From: JAAYVZ01 sp035384965
Lineage (GTDB): Bacteria > Acidobacteriota > Thermoanaerobaculia > Thermoanaerobaculales > Thermoanaerobaculaceae
Assembly: GCA_035384965.1 (NCBI GenBank)
Contig: DAOOJE010000001.1
Coordinates: 62,001 to 126,000, forward strand
DNA length: 64,000 bases
Direction: 5' to 3'
Shown: one piece after another, positions 17,760 through 26,509 of the stretch
Numbering within the stretch: position 1 is the first letter of the stretch
Layout of the letters: each line of letters starts with the position of its first letter
The notes under the pieces: generated by a model
What the model was told of the DNA's origin: nothing
Seen by the model: the letters and a program-made list of their open reading frames with translations, nothing else
Databases searched by the model: none
Program-made: the position numbers and the translations under genes

Positions 17760-17902
17760 CTCCACACCCCCTGTCGCCTCTCCGCCGTCGCATCTCCGCT
17801 CCTCGCCCTCCGAGCGGCGGGGTCACCGCCCCCGCACAGGCGTCAGCCCTGCTCACCCCCCTTCCCCTCCCCCTCTGTGAGCCTCCACCGCCCTCCAGCC
17901 CG
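17742..17902 (+). repeat. 161-bp direct repeat, copy 1 (starts inside tRNA-Asp)
   Basis: Bases 17742-17902 are identical to 17931-18091 (period 189, 28-base unique spacer at 17903-17930). The copy begins with the 3' terminal 18 bases of tRNA-Asp and continues into C/T-rich sequence that contains a short GGCGG/CCGCC hairpin around 17815-17829. Open frames across it look like low-complexity artefacts. Identity stops abruptly at both ends. Confidence 0.93.
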
Positions 17903-17930
17903 CGCATCGCCCCCTCCCCACCCCCGCGAT

Positions 17931-18091
17931 GTCTCGTCGGCCCCGCCACTCCACACCCCCTGTCGCCTCTCCGCCGTCGCATCTCCGCTCCTCGCCCTCC
18001 GAGCGGCGGGGTCACCGCCCCCGCACAGGCGTCAGCCCTGCTCACCCCCCTTCCCCTCCCCCTCTGTGAGCCTCCACCGCCCTCCAGCCCG
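17931..18091 (+). repeat. 161-bp direct repeat, copy 2 (with tRNA-Asp 3' end fragment)
   Basis: Perfect second copy of 17742-17902. Its first 18 bases reproduce the tRNA-Asp 3' end, giving a truncated tRNA remnant, and it ends 8 bases before the stop codon of the convergent TPR gene. A tRNA 3' end repeated downstream is what site-specific integration at a tRNA leaves, but only 28 bases lie between the copies, so a tandem duplication or an almost fully deleted insert is more likely than a resident element. Confidence 0.9.
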
Positions 18092-18098
18092 AGCGAGG

Positions 18099-18809
18099 TT
18101 ACTTCCCCGGCCGGGCGAGTGCCTCGCGCGCCGGGGCACAGTCGGGGTTGGCGTCGAGCGCCGTCTGCCAGTCGCGCCGGGCGACCTCGTGCTGGCCCTG
18201 CGCGTCGAGAGCGAAGGCGCGCAGCAGCCGCGCTGCCTCGAGGGCGGGGTCGAGGGCGAGGGCGCGGGTCAACATCTCGACGGCTTTCGGGAGGTCCCGG
18301 CCATGCTGCACCGGCGCGAACACCAGCGGCTTGGCGGAGGCGAGCACGGCGCGGGCGTTGCGCGGATCGAGCTCGAGGGCCTTCGCGACGGCCGTCGCGA
18401 AACGCGTCTCGTACTTCTTGGCGCGAAAGTCGGAACGGATCATGGTCGCCACCAAGTCCGCCTCGATGCGGTATCGCTCCGAGCCGGTCGGCACTCGGTC
18501 GAGCAGCGCGAGCCCCTCCTCGGCGGCGGCGTCGATGCGCTGGCCGAGCACCGCACGGGCCTGCACGTCATCTCTCGCCGTCTGCTCGAAGCGCACGCGC
18601 AAGAGCTCCGCGACCGCCAAGGCGGCGCGCACCCGCAGCAGGACGGTGGCGGGAGCCGGAGCGGCGCGGTCCAGCTCGCGGGCGCGCCCGAGCACCGCCA
18701 CGGCCGCTTCGGCGTCGTAGCGCCGGATGGCGGCCGCCAGGTCCGCCTCGATTGCCGCAACCGGCAGCGGCCCGCCGGCCAGGAGCACAGCCAGTAGCAC
18801 ACAACTCAT
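18099..18809 (-). CDS. TPR-like repeat protein, exported
   Basis: A 236-residue protein with a short N-terminal signal peptide (VLLAVLLAGGPLPVAA, about residues 4-19) followed by helical repeats resembling tetratricopeptides, clearest near the C-terminus (AVAKALELDPRNARAVLASA and MLTRALALDPALEAARLL, then DWQTALDANPDCAPAREAL). Such proteins are usually periplasmic scaffolds. ATG 18809 overlaps the RND exporter stop as ATGA and has the ribosome-binding site GGAGGAA, so it is the last gene of the lipid cluster. A role in assembling the exporter or handling its lipid cargo is an inference from position. Confidence 0.8.
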   Translation of the reverse strand: MSCVLLAVLLAGGPLPVAAIEADLAAAIRRYDAEAAVAVLGRARELDRAAPAPATVLLRVRAALAVAELLRVRFEQTARDDVQARAVLGQRIDAAAEEGLALLDRVPTGSERYRIEADLVATMIRSDFRAKKYETRFATAVAKALELDPRNARAVLASAKPLVFAPVQHGRDLPKAVEMLTRALALDPALEAARLLRAFALDAQGQHEVARRDWQTALDANPDCAPAREALARPGK

Positions 18810-20995
18810 GCCGTTCCTCCGGAGTCGCCAGCGCGGCCTCCCTGCAGGGCGAGCAGCGCCGGGGTGAGGCGCAGGTGGCAGGCCAGCGCGACACTCATCA
18901 TGACGAGAGCGAGCAGCCCGAAGTAGCGGATCGGCACGAAAGACGACACGCAAAGGGCGCCAAACCCGGTGCAGGCGGCGAGCGTCGCGTCGGAAACCGC
19001 CGGCCCCACCTGTCCGAGCGCCGCCGCCGCGGCGTCGGGCGCCGCGAGGCCGGCGGCGCGCTGGCGGCGGTACGCGAGCAGGATGTGAATGGTGTTGTCG
19101 ACGGCGATCCCCAGCGAGACGCTGGCCACCATGACCGTCGCCGCATCGAGCGGGATGCGCAGCCACGCCATGGCGCCGAACGTGGTCGCCACCGGCACGA
19201 GGTTGGGGGGGACCGCGACCAGCGTCAGGCGCCACGAACGCAGGCCCGCCCAGACCGCGAGGAAAACCGCGAGCGTCGCGAGGGCGAGGCTGCGCAGCTG
19301 GGTGGCCACGAGGTCCTGCTGGGCGTCGACGAGGCGCAGGACCTGGCCGGTCACGACCCCCGTGAAGGGAGCCGGCAGCGCCTCGAGGCGCCTCCTGGCC
19401 TCGGCGACGAGCGCGAGGAACTTCCCCTCGTCCATGTCGCGCACGACGACCGAAAGCCGCACCTCGCGCCCGTCGGCGCTCACCAGGGTGTGCAGCACGG
19501 CGCGGCCAACCGGATCGAGCCCACCAACCAGCCGGTCGGCGTCCTCCCGTCGTGCCGGCAGGCGGTAGGCGGCCGGATCGAGCCCCTGATCCCACTGGTT
19601 GAGCTTGCGCAGCAGGTCGAGAGGGGTGACGACGCGAGCCACGATCGGCGAGTTGGCGAGGCCAGCCGCGAGCTCGTCGAGCACCGGCCAGGCCGCGGGC
19701 TCGGTCCACCCTGCCGGGGTGCGCACCACCACCTCGGCGGTGTAGAACCCGGTCAACTCACGTCCGACCCAGGCGTAGTCCCGTGCCACGGCGTGGTGTG
19801 CGGGCAGGAACGACAGGGGGTTCGACTCCAGCCGGATGGCCGGGAGGCTGGCCACAGCGAGCGCCGCGAGGCCGCCGGCCGCAGCGAGGACAGTCCACGG
19901 GCGGCCGATGGCGCCGAGCACGCCCCGCCGGTGGGGGCGCGCCGCCGCGTCGTGGCGCGGCGGCAGCACGACCAGGCGTGCCAGCAGAGGTGTCACGGTG
20001 AGGCTCACGAGCAGCGCCACCGCAATCCCGGCGGCGCCGATCACGCCCAGCTCGCGCACCGGCCGCAGCGAGGCGACCCCGAGCGAGGCGAAGCCCCCCG
20101 CCGTGGTGAGCGCCGAGAACGCCACACCGCGCGCTGCTTCCTCGAGCCCCCGCTCCACGGCCTCGGCTACCGGCAGCGTCCTCCGATGCAGCATGCTGCG
20201 GTGGAGGATGTGCACGGAGTACGACAGCCCGAGCACCCACAGCAGCGCCGGGAGCACGGCGGTGAGCATCGAGAGGGTGCCGCCGAGCCCCGCCACGAGT
20301 CCGAGCGTGAGGACCACGGCCAGCCCCGAGGCGGCGGCCGCCACCGCCATGGCGCGCACGGAACGCAGCAACACCGCCAGCACCGCCAGCGACCCGAGCA
20401 CGGCGAGGGGGAACGAGCGCCGCGCCTCCCGCTCCGAGAGCTCGTCGAGAGCGGCGATCAGCACGGTGGACCCCACGAGCCCCACCCGGAAGCCCGCCTT
20501 CTCGAGCGGTGCAACGGCCCGCCTCACGGCCGCCACGAGGGCGCGCCGCGCCTGGGGGGCCGTGTCCGGGTTCACCTCCACGAGCAGGCCGGCCACCCGG
20601 ACGTCGCGCGACAGGAGGAAATCGAAATAAAACGGCGTCGAGGTCATTTCGCGCCGCAGCTCCTCGGGATCTTCCCCGCCGAAGCGGTCGCGATACACCG
20701 CCGGCAGCCCCTGGACTCGGACCACGCCCGGGATCGCCTCGAGCGAGCCGAGACAGCGAACCGCGAGGTCGAGGGCGGCCGGCTCGAACAGCGGGCCGGA
20801 GATCGCCACGAGCACGAATTCATCCGAGCCGAACGTGCGGCGGAACGCCTCGTGGTGCTGCGCCTCGGCCCCATCCCGTCCGACCCAGCGCTCAAGGCGG
20901 TTGTCCACCACAACTCGGCCTGCGAGCCAGGCCGCGATCGGCGCGACCGCCACGAGCACCCACGCCACCGTCCGGCGCAGCGTCTCAGCCGGCAT
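18806..20995 (-). CDS. RND superfamily exporter (MMPL/HAE3-like)
   Basis: A 729-residue inner-membrane protein with the RND half-repeat pattern: one helix, a large periplasmic loop (about residues 30-215), five helices, then a second helix, loop and five helices ending near the C-terminus. The segments LSMLTAVLPALLWVLGLSYS and VMVASVSLGIAVDNTIHILL carry the acidic and polar residues of the proton-relay helices. This is the lipid-exporting MMPL/HAE3 class rather than a tripartite drug pump. It overlaps the FAD reductase gene by 11 bases and the TPR gene by 4, so it belongs to the type III PKS/FAAL operon and probably moves the lipid product outward (inference). ATG 20995 is chosen. Confidence 0.9.
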   Translation of the reverse strand: MPAETLRRTVAWVLVAVAPIAAWLAGRVVVDNRLERWVGRDGAEAQHHEAFRRTFGSDEFVLVAISGPLFEPAALDLAVRCLGSLEAIPGVVRVQGLPAVYRDRFGGEDPEELRREMTSTPFYFDFLLSRDVRVAGLLVEVNPDTAPQARRALVAAVRRAVAPLEKAGFRVGLVGSTVLIAALDELSEREARRSFPLAVLGSLAVLAVLLRSVRAMAVAAAASGLAVVLTLGLVAGLGGTLSMLTAVLPALLWVLGLSYSVHILHRSMLHRRTLPVAEAVERGLEEAARGVAFSALTTAGGFASLGVASLRPVRELGVIGAAGIAVALLVSLTVTPLLARLVVLPPRHDAAARPHRRGVLGAIGRPWTVLAAAGGLAALAVASLPAIRLESNPLSFLPAHHAVARDYAWVGRELTGFYTAEVVVRTPAGWTEPAAWPVLDELAAGLANSPIVARVVTPLDLLRKLNQWDQGLDPAAYRLPARREDADRLVGGLDPVGRAVLHTLVSADGREVRLSVVVRDMDEGKFLALVAEARRRLEALPAPFTGVVTGQVLRLVDAQQDLVATQLRSLALATLAVFLAVWAGLRSWRLTLVAVPPNLVPVATTFGAMAWLRIPLDAATVMVASVSLGIAVDNTIHILLAYRRQRAAGLAAPDAAAAALGQVGPAVSDATLAACTGFGALCVSSFVPIRYFGLLALVMMSVALACHLRLTPALLALQGGRAGDSGGTA

Positions 20996-22112
20996 GGCGC
21001 AGCGCCCGCGCGTGGCGAAGGGTGCGGAGCAGCAGCAACACGGAACCGGCGCCGAGCGAACGAGCCGGCAGTTGCCCGGCGTTGAGGCCGACGAGCCGCC
21101 CGAAGATCCCGGGGTCTGCCTCCAGCGCCCGGATGGCGCCGCGCCGTAACCGGTGATGGCGGGTGAGCAGCAGCAGCAGGCACGCCAGCACCCGGCTCGG
21201 GCGCATGATCCGGCGGTGGGCAGCAACGTATGCTCGCGGTCGGCCGGCGACCAGCGCCGCCACAAGGGCCCGAGCCTGCCGCAGCGCCAGCGTCACCCCG
21301 ACACCGGTGATCGGGTCGACGCTCCCCGCGGCGTCGCCCACCAGCGCCACCCGGTGGGTGGCGACCGTTCGCGGCACGGCTCCGAACCCCGCCCCGCCCA
21401 TGTCGCGCGAGGCGACCGGCGCTCCCGAAAGCCGCGCCTGGAGCCCGGGAAAGCGCGGCAGCAGGGCGTCGAACGTGCTGGCGCCGCCGCTCCAGAGAAT
21501 CGCCACTCCGACTTGCTGCGGGCCCACGGGCGTGACGTAGGCCTCCGCGCCTGCCGCCCAGTACACCTCGACGAACTCGCTCCACGGCTCGATCGTGTAG
21601 TGCCTTCGCACTCCGGCGCGGCCCCTGGCTCCCGGACGATGCTCGAGGCCGGCCCAGCGTCGCACGGCCGAGGCACGGCCGTCGGCCCCCACCACGTACG
21701 CCGCCCGCACCACGCCCCTTTCGGTCTCCACCCCGCGCTCGCTCAGCCCCCGCGCGCCGACTCCCCAGCGCACGTCGACCCCGAGCGCCTCGGCCCGGGC
21801 GGCGAGCGCGGCGTGGAGCGCGGTGCGGCGCACGCCGAGCCCGCAGCCGCACGGGAACCGCCCGTCCGCGGCGTCGTCCTCCTCGCAGTAGCGGATGCCG
21901 GCGAACGGTGCCGTCCACACCGGGTCGAGCTTCACCCCGAGCCCATCCAGCTCGTCGCGGCCGGCCGGCATGAGTCCCTCTCCGCAGGCGCGGTCGATCA
22001 CCGGTCCCTGGCCATCGAGCACGGTGACCCGCATGCCGGCGAGGCGGGCGTGCACGGCGGTCGCGAGCCCGGCCGGCCCGCCGCCGACGACGACCAGGTC
22101 GGATTCAGCCAT
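20985..22112 (-). CDS. Geranylgeranyl-reductase-like FAD-dependent oxidoreductase
   Basis: A 375-residue flavoprotein of the geranylgeranyl reductase/aromatic hydroxylase-like family. The FAD-binding fingerprint VVVGGGPAGLATAVHARLAG starts at residue 7, the second motif VVGADGRASAVRRWAG is central, and the GD motif HRVALVGDAAGSVDPITGVG closes the FAD site. Acting on the product of a type III PKS, it could hydroxylate an alkylresorcinol ring (as flavoprotein hydroxylases do in actinobacterial phenolic-lipid operons) or reduce a lipid double bond; sequence alone does not decide. ATG 22112 overlaps the acyl-AMP ligase gene by 8 bases. Confidence 0.87.
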   Translation of the reverse strand: MAESDLVVVGGGPAGLATAVHARLAGMRVTVLDGQGPVIDRACGEGLMPAGRDELDGLGVKLDPVWTAPFAGIRYCEEDDAADGRFPCGCGLGVRRTALHAALAARAEALGVDVRWGVGARGLSERGVETERGVVRAAYVVGADGRASAVRRWAGLEHRPGARGRAGVRRHYTIEPWSEFVEVYWAAGAEAYVTPVGPQQVGVAILWSGGASTFDALLPRFPGLQARLSGAPVASRDMGGAGFGAVPRTVATHRVALVGDAAGSVDPITGVGVTLALRQARALVAALVAGRPRAYVAAHRRIMRPSRVLACLLLLLTRHHRLRRGAIRALEADPGIFGRLVGLNAGQLPARSLGAGSVLLLLRTLRHARALRHAG

Positions 22113-23865
22113 CGTCTCTCCGGGGACGCAGCTTGAGGTCGAGGTACGCCAAGGTCGAGCGCACGACCGCCCCGGCCAGCAGCGCCGGCGTCACCTTGCG
22201 GGGCGCGGTGAGCTCGCCGGCCAGATGCTGGCGCAGCGTCTCCTGGCGGCGCAGCTTGCCCGAAGATGTCCGCGGCAGCGTGCCCGGCGCCAGCACCACC
22301 ACGGCGGCCAGCGCGAGACCGGTGGCGGCCAGCACTGCCGCGGCGGCCCGCTCCGGCAGCAACGCGGCGTCGTCCTCGGAGGCCCCGGGGGCCAGCTCGA
22401 CGAGAACCAGCACTTCCTCGCTCGCGGCACCGTCGGCGGCGGCGCTCACGGCCACGGTGCAGTGTTCCCGCGTCCCCGGCACGCTCTCGACCGCCCGCTC
22501 CACCTCCTCGGGGGCGTAGTTGCGTCCGTTGACGATGAGCACGTCCTTGTCCCGGCCGACGAGGTAGAGCTCCCCGTCGTGAAGAAACCCGCGGTCGCCG
22601 GTATCGAGCCAGCCGCCGGCGAGGACACGCGCGGTGGCTTCTGGCTGGTCGAGGTACTCGCGCATCAGCGAGGGTCCTCGCACCAGCACCCGGCCGATGA
22701 GGTCCTCGGCCAGCGGCGTCCTGTCGGCGTCCACGACCGCCACATCGAACCCCGGCAGCGCCCGGCCCACCGAGGCGACCTCGCGGCCGCACGCGGCCGG
22801 TTCGGCGCACCCCTCGACAAGCGCCGTGCGGTCCAAAACGAGCGTCGCGAGCGGCCGCCCGATGGTGCAGCAAGTGACGGCGAGCGCCGCCTCGGCCAGG
22901 CCGTAGGCCGGCGTCATGGCCTCGGCCTCGAACCCCCAGCGGGCAAAGCGGGCCGCGAACGCCCGCACGACGTCGGGGACCACCGCCTCGGCGCCGTTGA
23001 TCGCCACCCGCCACGAGCCCAGGTCGACGCCTTCCATCTCCTCGTCGCGGATGTGCTGGGTGCACAGCGCGTAGGCGAAGCTGGGAGCCGCCGAAATCGT
23101 CGCTTGGTAGCGCGAGATGGCCCGCAGCCACAGTGCCGGGCGGGCAATGAAGTCGAGCGGCTGCAACAGTGTGAGGGTGCCGGGGTGCTCGAGCGCGGCC
23201 AGCACGCAGCCGACCAGCCCCATGTCGTGGTACAGCGGCAGCCAGCTCACGCCGGAGGGCTCGACGGTTTCCCGGTCCGGCCACAGCGCGTTGAGAGTCT
23301 GCACCTGGGCGACGAGGGCGCGGTGGGAGAGCGCCACGGGCTTCGGCTCGACCGTGGTGCCGGACGAGTACTGCACGAGCCCGAGGTCGTCGGGGTGCAC
23401 CGCCACCGGGTGCGCGGCGGCAGCGGGCAGCTCGTCGAGGCGGCAGCAGCCGAGCGGCGGCCGGGCGCCGAGAACGCTCGGCCCGAGCAAGCGCTTGACG
23501 CGCCCGTCGGCGAGCACCAGCCGGGCACCGGCCGCCCGCAGCATCGCCACGGTGCGGCGGTGGTATTCGTCGAGACGCCCGAGGCGGGCCGGGGGGTACA
23601 GCGGCACCGGGACGGCCCCGGCGAGCGTGACTCCGAAGTAGGCGAAGAGGAACTCGGCCGAGGTCGGGAACACGAGCGCCACCCTCTGGCCCGGTGCGAC
23701 GCCGCGTGCCTGCAGGCCGCCTGCCACCTCGGCGGCGCGCGCGGCGATCTCGGGCCAGGCGAGCCAGGTTGCGCGTTCCTCGCGGTCGAGCAGACGGATG
23801 CCGGCGTCGGGGCGCCTGGCGGCCCGGGCGAGCAGGTCGACGAGCGTCGGCGGATCAGGGAGCAT
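22105..23865 (-). CDS. Fatty acyl-AMP ligase (FAAL)
   Basis: A 586-residue adenylate-forming enzyme that activates a fatty acid as acyl-adenylate and loads it onto an acyl carrier protein. Adenylation motifs are clear: LVQYSSGTTVEPKPVALSHR, PAYGLAEAALAVT, WLDTGDRGFLHDGELYLVGR with the catalytic Asp, and TSSGKLRRQETLR with the C-terminal lysine. The VSWLPLYHDMGLVG and NGAEAV segments are typical of FAAL proteins rather than CoA ligases, and the adjacent free-standing ACP gene (11-base overlap) supports this. It probably supplies the starter acyl chain to the type III PKS in the same operon. Confidence 0.93.
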   Translation of the reverse strand: MLPDPPTLVDLLARAARRPDAGIRLLDREERATWLAWPEIAARAAEVAGGLQARGVAPGQRVALVFPTSAEFLFAYFGVTLAGAVPVPLYPPARLGRLDEYHRRTVAMLRAAGARLVLADGRVKRLLGPSVLGARPPLGCCRLDELPAAAAHPVAVHPDDLGLVQYSSGTTVEPKPVALSHRALVAQVQTLNALWPDRETVEPSGVSWLPLYHDMGLVGCVLAALEHPGTLTLLQPLDFIARPALWLRAISRYQATISAAPSFAYALCTQHIRDEEMEGVDLGSWRVAINGAEAVVPDVVRAFAARFARWGFEAEAMTPAYGLAEAALAVTCCTIGRPLATLVLDRTALVEGCAEPAACGREVASVGRALPGFDVAVVDADRTPLAEDLIGRVLVRGPSLMREYLDQPEATARVLAGGWLDTGDRGFLHDGELYLVGRDKDVLIVNGRNYAPEEVERAVESVPGTREHCTVAVSAAADGAASEEVLVLVELAPGASEDDAALLPERAAAAVLAATGLALAAVVVLAPGTLPRTSSGKLRRQETLRQHLAGELTAPRKVTPALLAGAVVRSTLAYLDLKLRPRRDDG

Positions 23866-24094
23866 GCCGGCTCCGGATGGCGGCGAGCAGGTCTGCCACC
23901 GTTTCGAGCTGGCTTTCCACGTCGTCGAGGCGGATCCGGAAGCGGTCCTCGATGGCCACCGCGAGCGTCAGCAGCTTGAGAGAGTCGAGGCGCAGGTCCT
24001 CGACGAGGCGCATGTCAGGGGTCAGCTCGCCATCCCAGCGCAGGTGCTCCCTGGCGATCGCGAGGACGGCCTCGAGGATCTCGGCGTCGGTCAC
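23855..24094 (-). CDS. Acyl carrier protein
   Basis: A 79-residue acyl carrier protein. The phosphopantetheine site is S38 in EDLRLDSLKLLTLAV; the remaining sequence forms the acidic four-helix ACP pattern. GTG 24094 is preceded by a GGAGGT site 3 bases upstream, so the longer in-frame extension is rejected. It overlaps the FAAL gene by 11 bases. It most likely receives a fatty acyl group from that ligase and delivers it to the type III PKS (inference). Confidence 0.92.
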   Translation of the reverse strand: MTDAEILEAVLAIAREHLRWDGELTPDMRLVEDLRLDSLKLLTLAVAIEDRFRIRLDDVESQLETVADLLAAIRSRHAP

Positions 24095-24119
24095 CGTACC
24101 TCCCTGCGCCGGGCGCGCC

Positions 24120-24722
24120 TCACAGCCTTGCTCCCGAGTCGGCCGCGGGCGCACCGCCGGGCGGTCGAGGACCCGTCGCACCGTACGAGGTGAGTCGGCA
24201 CAGCATCGCCACCTCGGTGCGGATCCGCCAGGCGAGAAGCGGGAGGTTGGCGAGGCCGAAGGCGAGCGCGCACAGCCAGGCGCCGTGGACCAGCGCCAGG
24301 GCGGGGACCTCGAGCGCGACCGCCAGGTAGTTGGGGTGGCGCAGCCATCGGTACGGCCCCGCAGTCGAGGGGGTATCGCCCGGTGTCACCACGACGCGGA
24401 CGTTCCAGCGGTCGCCGAGCGCCGCCACGGCCCAGTAGCGCAGCGCCATGGTGGCTGCCAGCACCGCGAGCATCGAGACGCCAAGCGGCGTGCGCCACGG
24501 CCGGTCGAGCCCCCACACCTCGAGAAGGCAAGCCGGCAGCAGCAGCCCGTGCAGCACCGCGATGGGAAGGTAGGTGCCGAGCATTTCCGCCTGCGCGCCC
24601 CGGGCCAACGCCCGCCGCAAGTTGCGATGCGAGATCGCGAGTTCCACCAGCCGCTCGACGCCCACCGCCGCCACGAGCAGGGTGTACAGCACGCGAGAGT
24701 CGGCCCACACGTCGCTCACCAT
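24120..24722 (-). CDS. ICMT-type (isoprenylcysteine carboxyl methyltransferase family) membrane methyltransferase
   Basis: A 200-residue membrane protein with about five hydrophobic segments and the family C-terminal SAM-binding pattern GPYRWLRHPNYLAVALEVPA (RHPxY motif). In actinobacterial phenolic-lipid operons an ICMT-type enzyme next to a type III PKS methylates the hydroxyl groups of the alkylresorcinol product; the same neighbour here supports an O-methyltransferase role. ATG 24722 overlaps the PKS gene by 7 bases; GTG 24719 is an alternative start. Length is typical (about 170-200). Confidence 0.88.
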   Translation of the reverse strand: MVSDVWADSRVLYTLLVAAVGVERLVELAISHRNLRRALARGAQAEMLGTYLPIAVLHGLLLPACLLEVWGLDRPWRTPLGVSMLAVLAATMALRYWAVAALGDRWNVRVVVTPGDTPSTAGPYRWLRHPNYLAVALEVPALALVHGAWLCALAFGLANLPLLAWRIRTEVAMLCRLTSYGATGPRPPGGAPAADSGARL

Positions 24723-25780
24723 TGCAGCAGCACGAGCTCCGAGCAGAAACCCGGCCCCATGGCCACCATCATCCCCCAGGCCCCGCGCGGCACGCCCGGG
24801 CGAGCCAGCGCCTCCTGCAGCACGAGCAGGACCGAGGTGGACGACAGGTTCCCCACCTCGCGCAGCGACCGCCACGCTGCCTCCAGCTCGCCATCGTGGA
24901 GTTCGAGCGCCTCTTCCATCGCCTGCAGCACCTTGGGACCGCCCGGGTGGGCCGCCCACACGGCAATGTCCCGGCGTGACAGGCCATGCTCGGCGAGGAA
25001 CGCCTCCACGTCGTGCCGGAGGTGCCGCGCCACGACCTCCGGCACCTCGGCCGAGAGCACGATCCGGAACCCGGACGAGGTGACGTCCCAACCCATGACG
25101 CGCTCGGAGTCCGGGTAAAAGACCGAGCGCGTCGCAACGACTCGCGGCCCCGGCAGCCCCCGGTCCCGCCCGGCCAGGACCACCGCCGCGGCGCCGTCCC
25201 CGAACAGCCCGGAGGCGATGAGGTTGGGGACCGAAAGATCGCGGCGCTGGAGGGTGAGCGAGCACAGCTCGACCGAGAGCAGCACCGCCACCTGGTCGGG
25301 GTAGGCGTGCAGGTAGTCCGCGGCGCGGGCCACCCCGGCGGCCCCGGCCACGCAGCCGAGGCCGAAGATCGGCACGCGCTTGAGCGAGGGGCGCAGGCCG
25401 AGGCGGTTGACGAGCCGCGCGTCGAGGGAGGGGGTGGCGATACCGGTCACGGTGACGGTGTACAGCGCCGCCACCTCCTCAAGACCCACGCCGGCCCGCT
25501 CGAGCCCGCGGCGCATCGCCTGCGCTCCGACGTCCTGCGCCACCGCGATCCAGGCATCGTTGGCCTTGCCGAAGTCGTCCAGCCCCGCGTACGCCTCGAG
25601 CGGCAGCGCCAGGTGGCGGCCGCCCACCAGCACATTGCGGTGCAGCGAGGCGAGGCGCTCGAGGTTGTGGTGCGCCTCGGCCCAGTGGCTGCGCAGCGCA
25701 GCGAGCAGCTCTTCCTGGCCGTAGTAGTGAGGCGGAAAGGCCTCGCCCACCGCGGCCACGGTGGCCAGGGCCGCGGGCAT
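24716..25780 (-). CDS. Type III polyketide synthase
   Basis: A 354-residue chalcone/stilbene synthase superfamily enzyme that extends an acyl starter with malonyl units and cyclises it to an alkylpyrone or alkylresorcinol. The catalytic triad is complete: C143 in FGLGCVAGAAG, H278 in AVWAAHPGGPKVL, and N311 in VGNLSSTS. The GMMVAMGPGFCSELVLLQW C-terminus is standard. ATG 25780 shares one base with the stop of the yceI-like gene and has GGAGGT five bases upstream; GTG 25783 is an alternative. Neighbouring FAAL and ACP genes suggest a long-chain acyl starter delivered from ACP. Confidence 0.95.
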   Translation of the reverse strand: MPAALATVAAVGEAFPPHYYGQEELLAALRSHWAEAHHNLERLASLHRNVLVGGRHLALPLEAYAGLDDFGKANDAWIAVAQDVGAQAMRRGLERAGVGLEEVAALYTVTVTGIATPSLDARLVNRLGLRPSLKRVPIFGLGCVAGAAGVARAADYLHAYPDQVAVLLSVELCSLTLQRRDLSVPNLIASGLFGDGAAAVVLAGRDRGLPGPRVVATRSVFYPDSERVMGWDVTSSGFRIVLSAEVPEVVARHLRHDVEAFLAEHGLSRRDIAVWAAHPGGPKVLQAMEEALELHDGELEAAWRSLREVGNLSSTSVLLVLQEALARPGVPRGAWGMMVAMGPGFCSELVLLQW

Positions 25781-26367
25781 CACGCACCTCCCGGCACGGG
25801 ATCCATCGGCGCCAGAGTGCCGACGGCGTGGACTCGCACCTCCACCTGTTTGGCGACCCGCAACAGCAGCACGCTCGGGTCGCGCATCCCCCAGGCCACG
25901 TACGGAACGGTCAGCGTCGCGTCGGCAACGATGCGGTCGCCCTCGCGGCGCACCGCCGCCACGAGCTCGACGGGGTGGTCGCCGCCGTGGATCGAGAGCG
26001 TGCCGGCAAGCCTCACGGTCACCTTCTCCGGCCCCTCCTCCTCGACCTCGACGCGGTTCGGGACCAAGACGATAGCCGGGTATCGATCGGACTCCAGCAC
26101 CTCGGCGTGCATCTTCCTGTCGCGGCCTGGCGAGGCCGTGCCGGCGCGCCGGGCGTCCAGCTCGACCCGGCCGCTCGCCTGCCCGCTGGCGCGGTCGAAC
26201 CGGATTTCTCCCGCGACGACCGGAACGCTGCCCTCGACCGTGTGGAGCGTGGCCTGAAGCGTGAAAGCCACCACCGTACGGGCCGGGTCGAGCCGCAGCG
26301 CCAGCTCCTGCCCGGCCGCCGTCGTGGCGGCGAGGGTCGAAAGCAGGACGAAAACCGGGGCTCGCAT
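25780..26367 (-). CDS. YceI family periplasmic lipid-binding-like protein
   Basis: A 195-residue YceI-domain protein with an N-terminal signal peptide (VFVLLSTLAATTAAGQ, cleavage near residue 18). The lipocalin-like YceI fold is recognised from TVVAFTLQATLHTVEGSVP, FDRASGQASGRVELDARR and KMHAEVLESDRYPAIVLV. Members of the family bind isoprenoid or other amphiphilic molecules in the periplasm. First gene of the minus-strand operon that contains the type III PKS and RND exporter, so it may bind the exported lipid (inference). It is divergent from the glycan operon with a 142-base gap. Confidence 0.92.
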   Translation of the reverse strand: MRAPVFVLLSTLAATTAAGQELALRLDPARTVVAFTLQATLHTVEGSVPVVAGEIRFDRASGQASGRVELDARRAGTASPGRDRKMHAEVLESDRYPAIVLVPNRVEVEEEGPEKVTVRLAGTLSIHGGDHPVELVAAVRREGDRIVADATLTVPYVAWGMRDPSVLLLRVAKQVEVRVHAVGTLAPMDPVPGGA

Positions 26368-26509
26368 GCGCTCGCCAACGCTTTCACCTTCGAGATCAAT
26401 CCCCGGTGTAGGCTATCACCGTGCACCGCCGCACGGCTGCTCCGATCCCCGACCCCGCCCCTGGCGGGCGGTCCCCTTCCGCCGCCTGCCAGCGACCGGA
26501 GGCCAGGCC

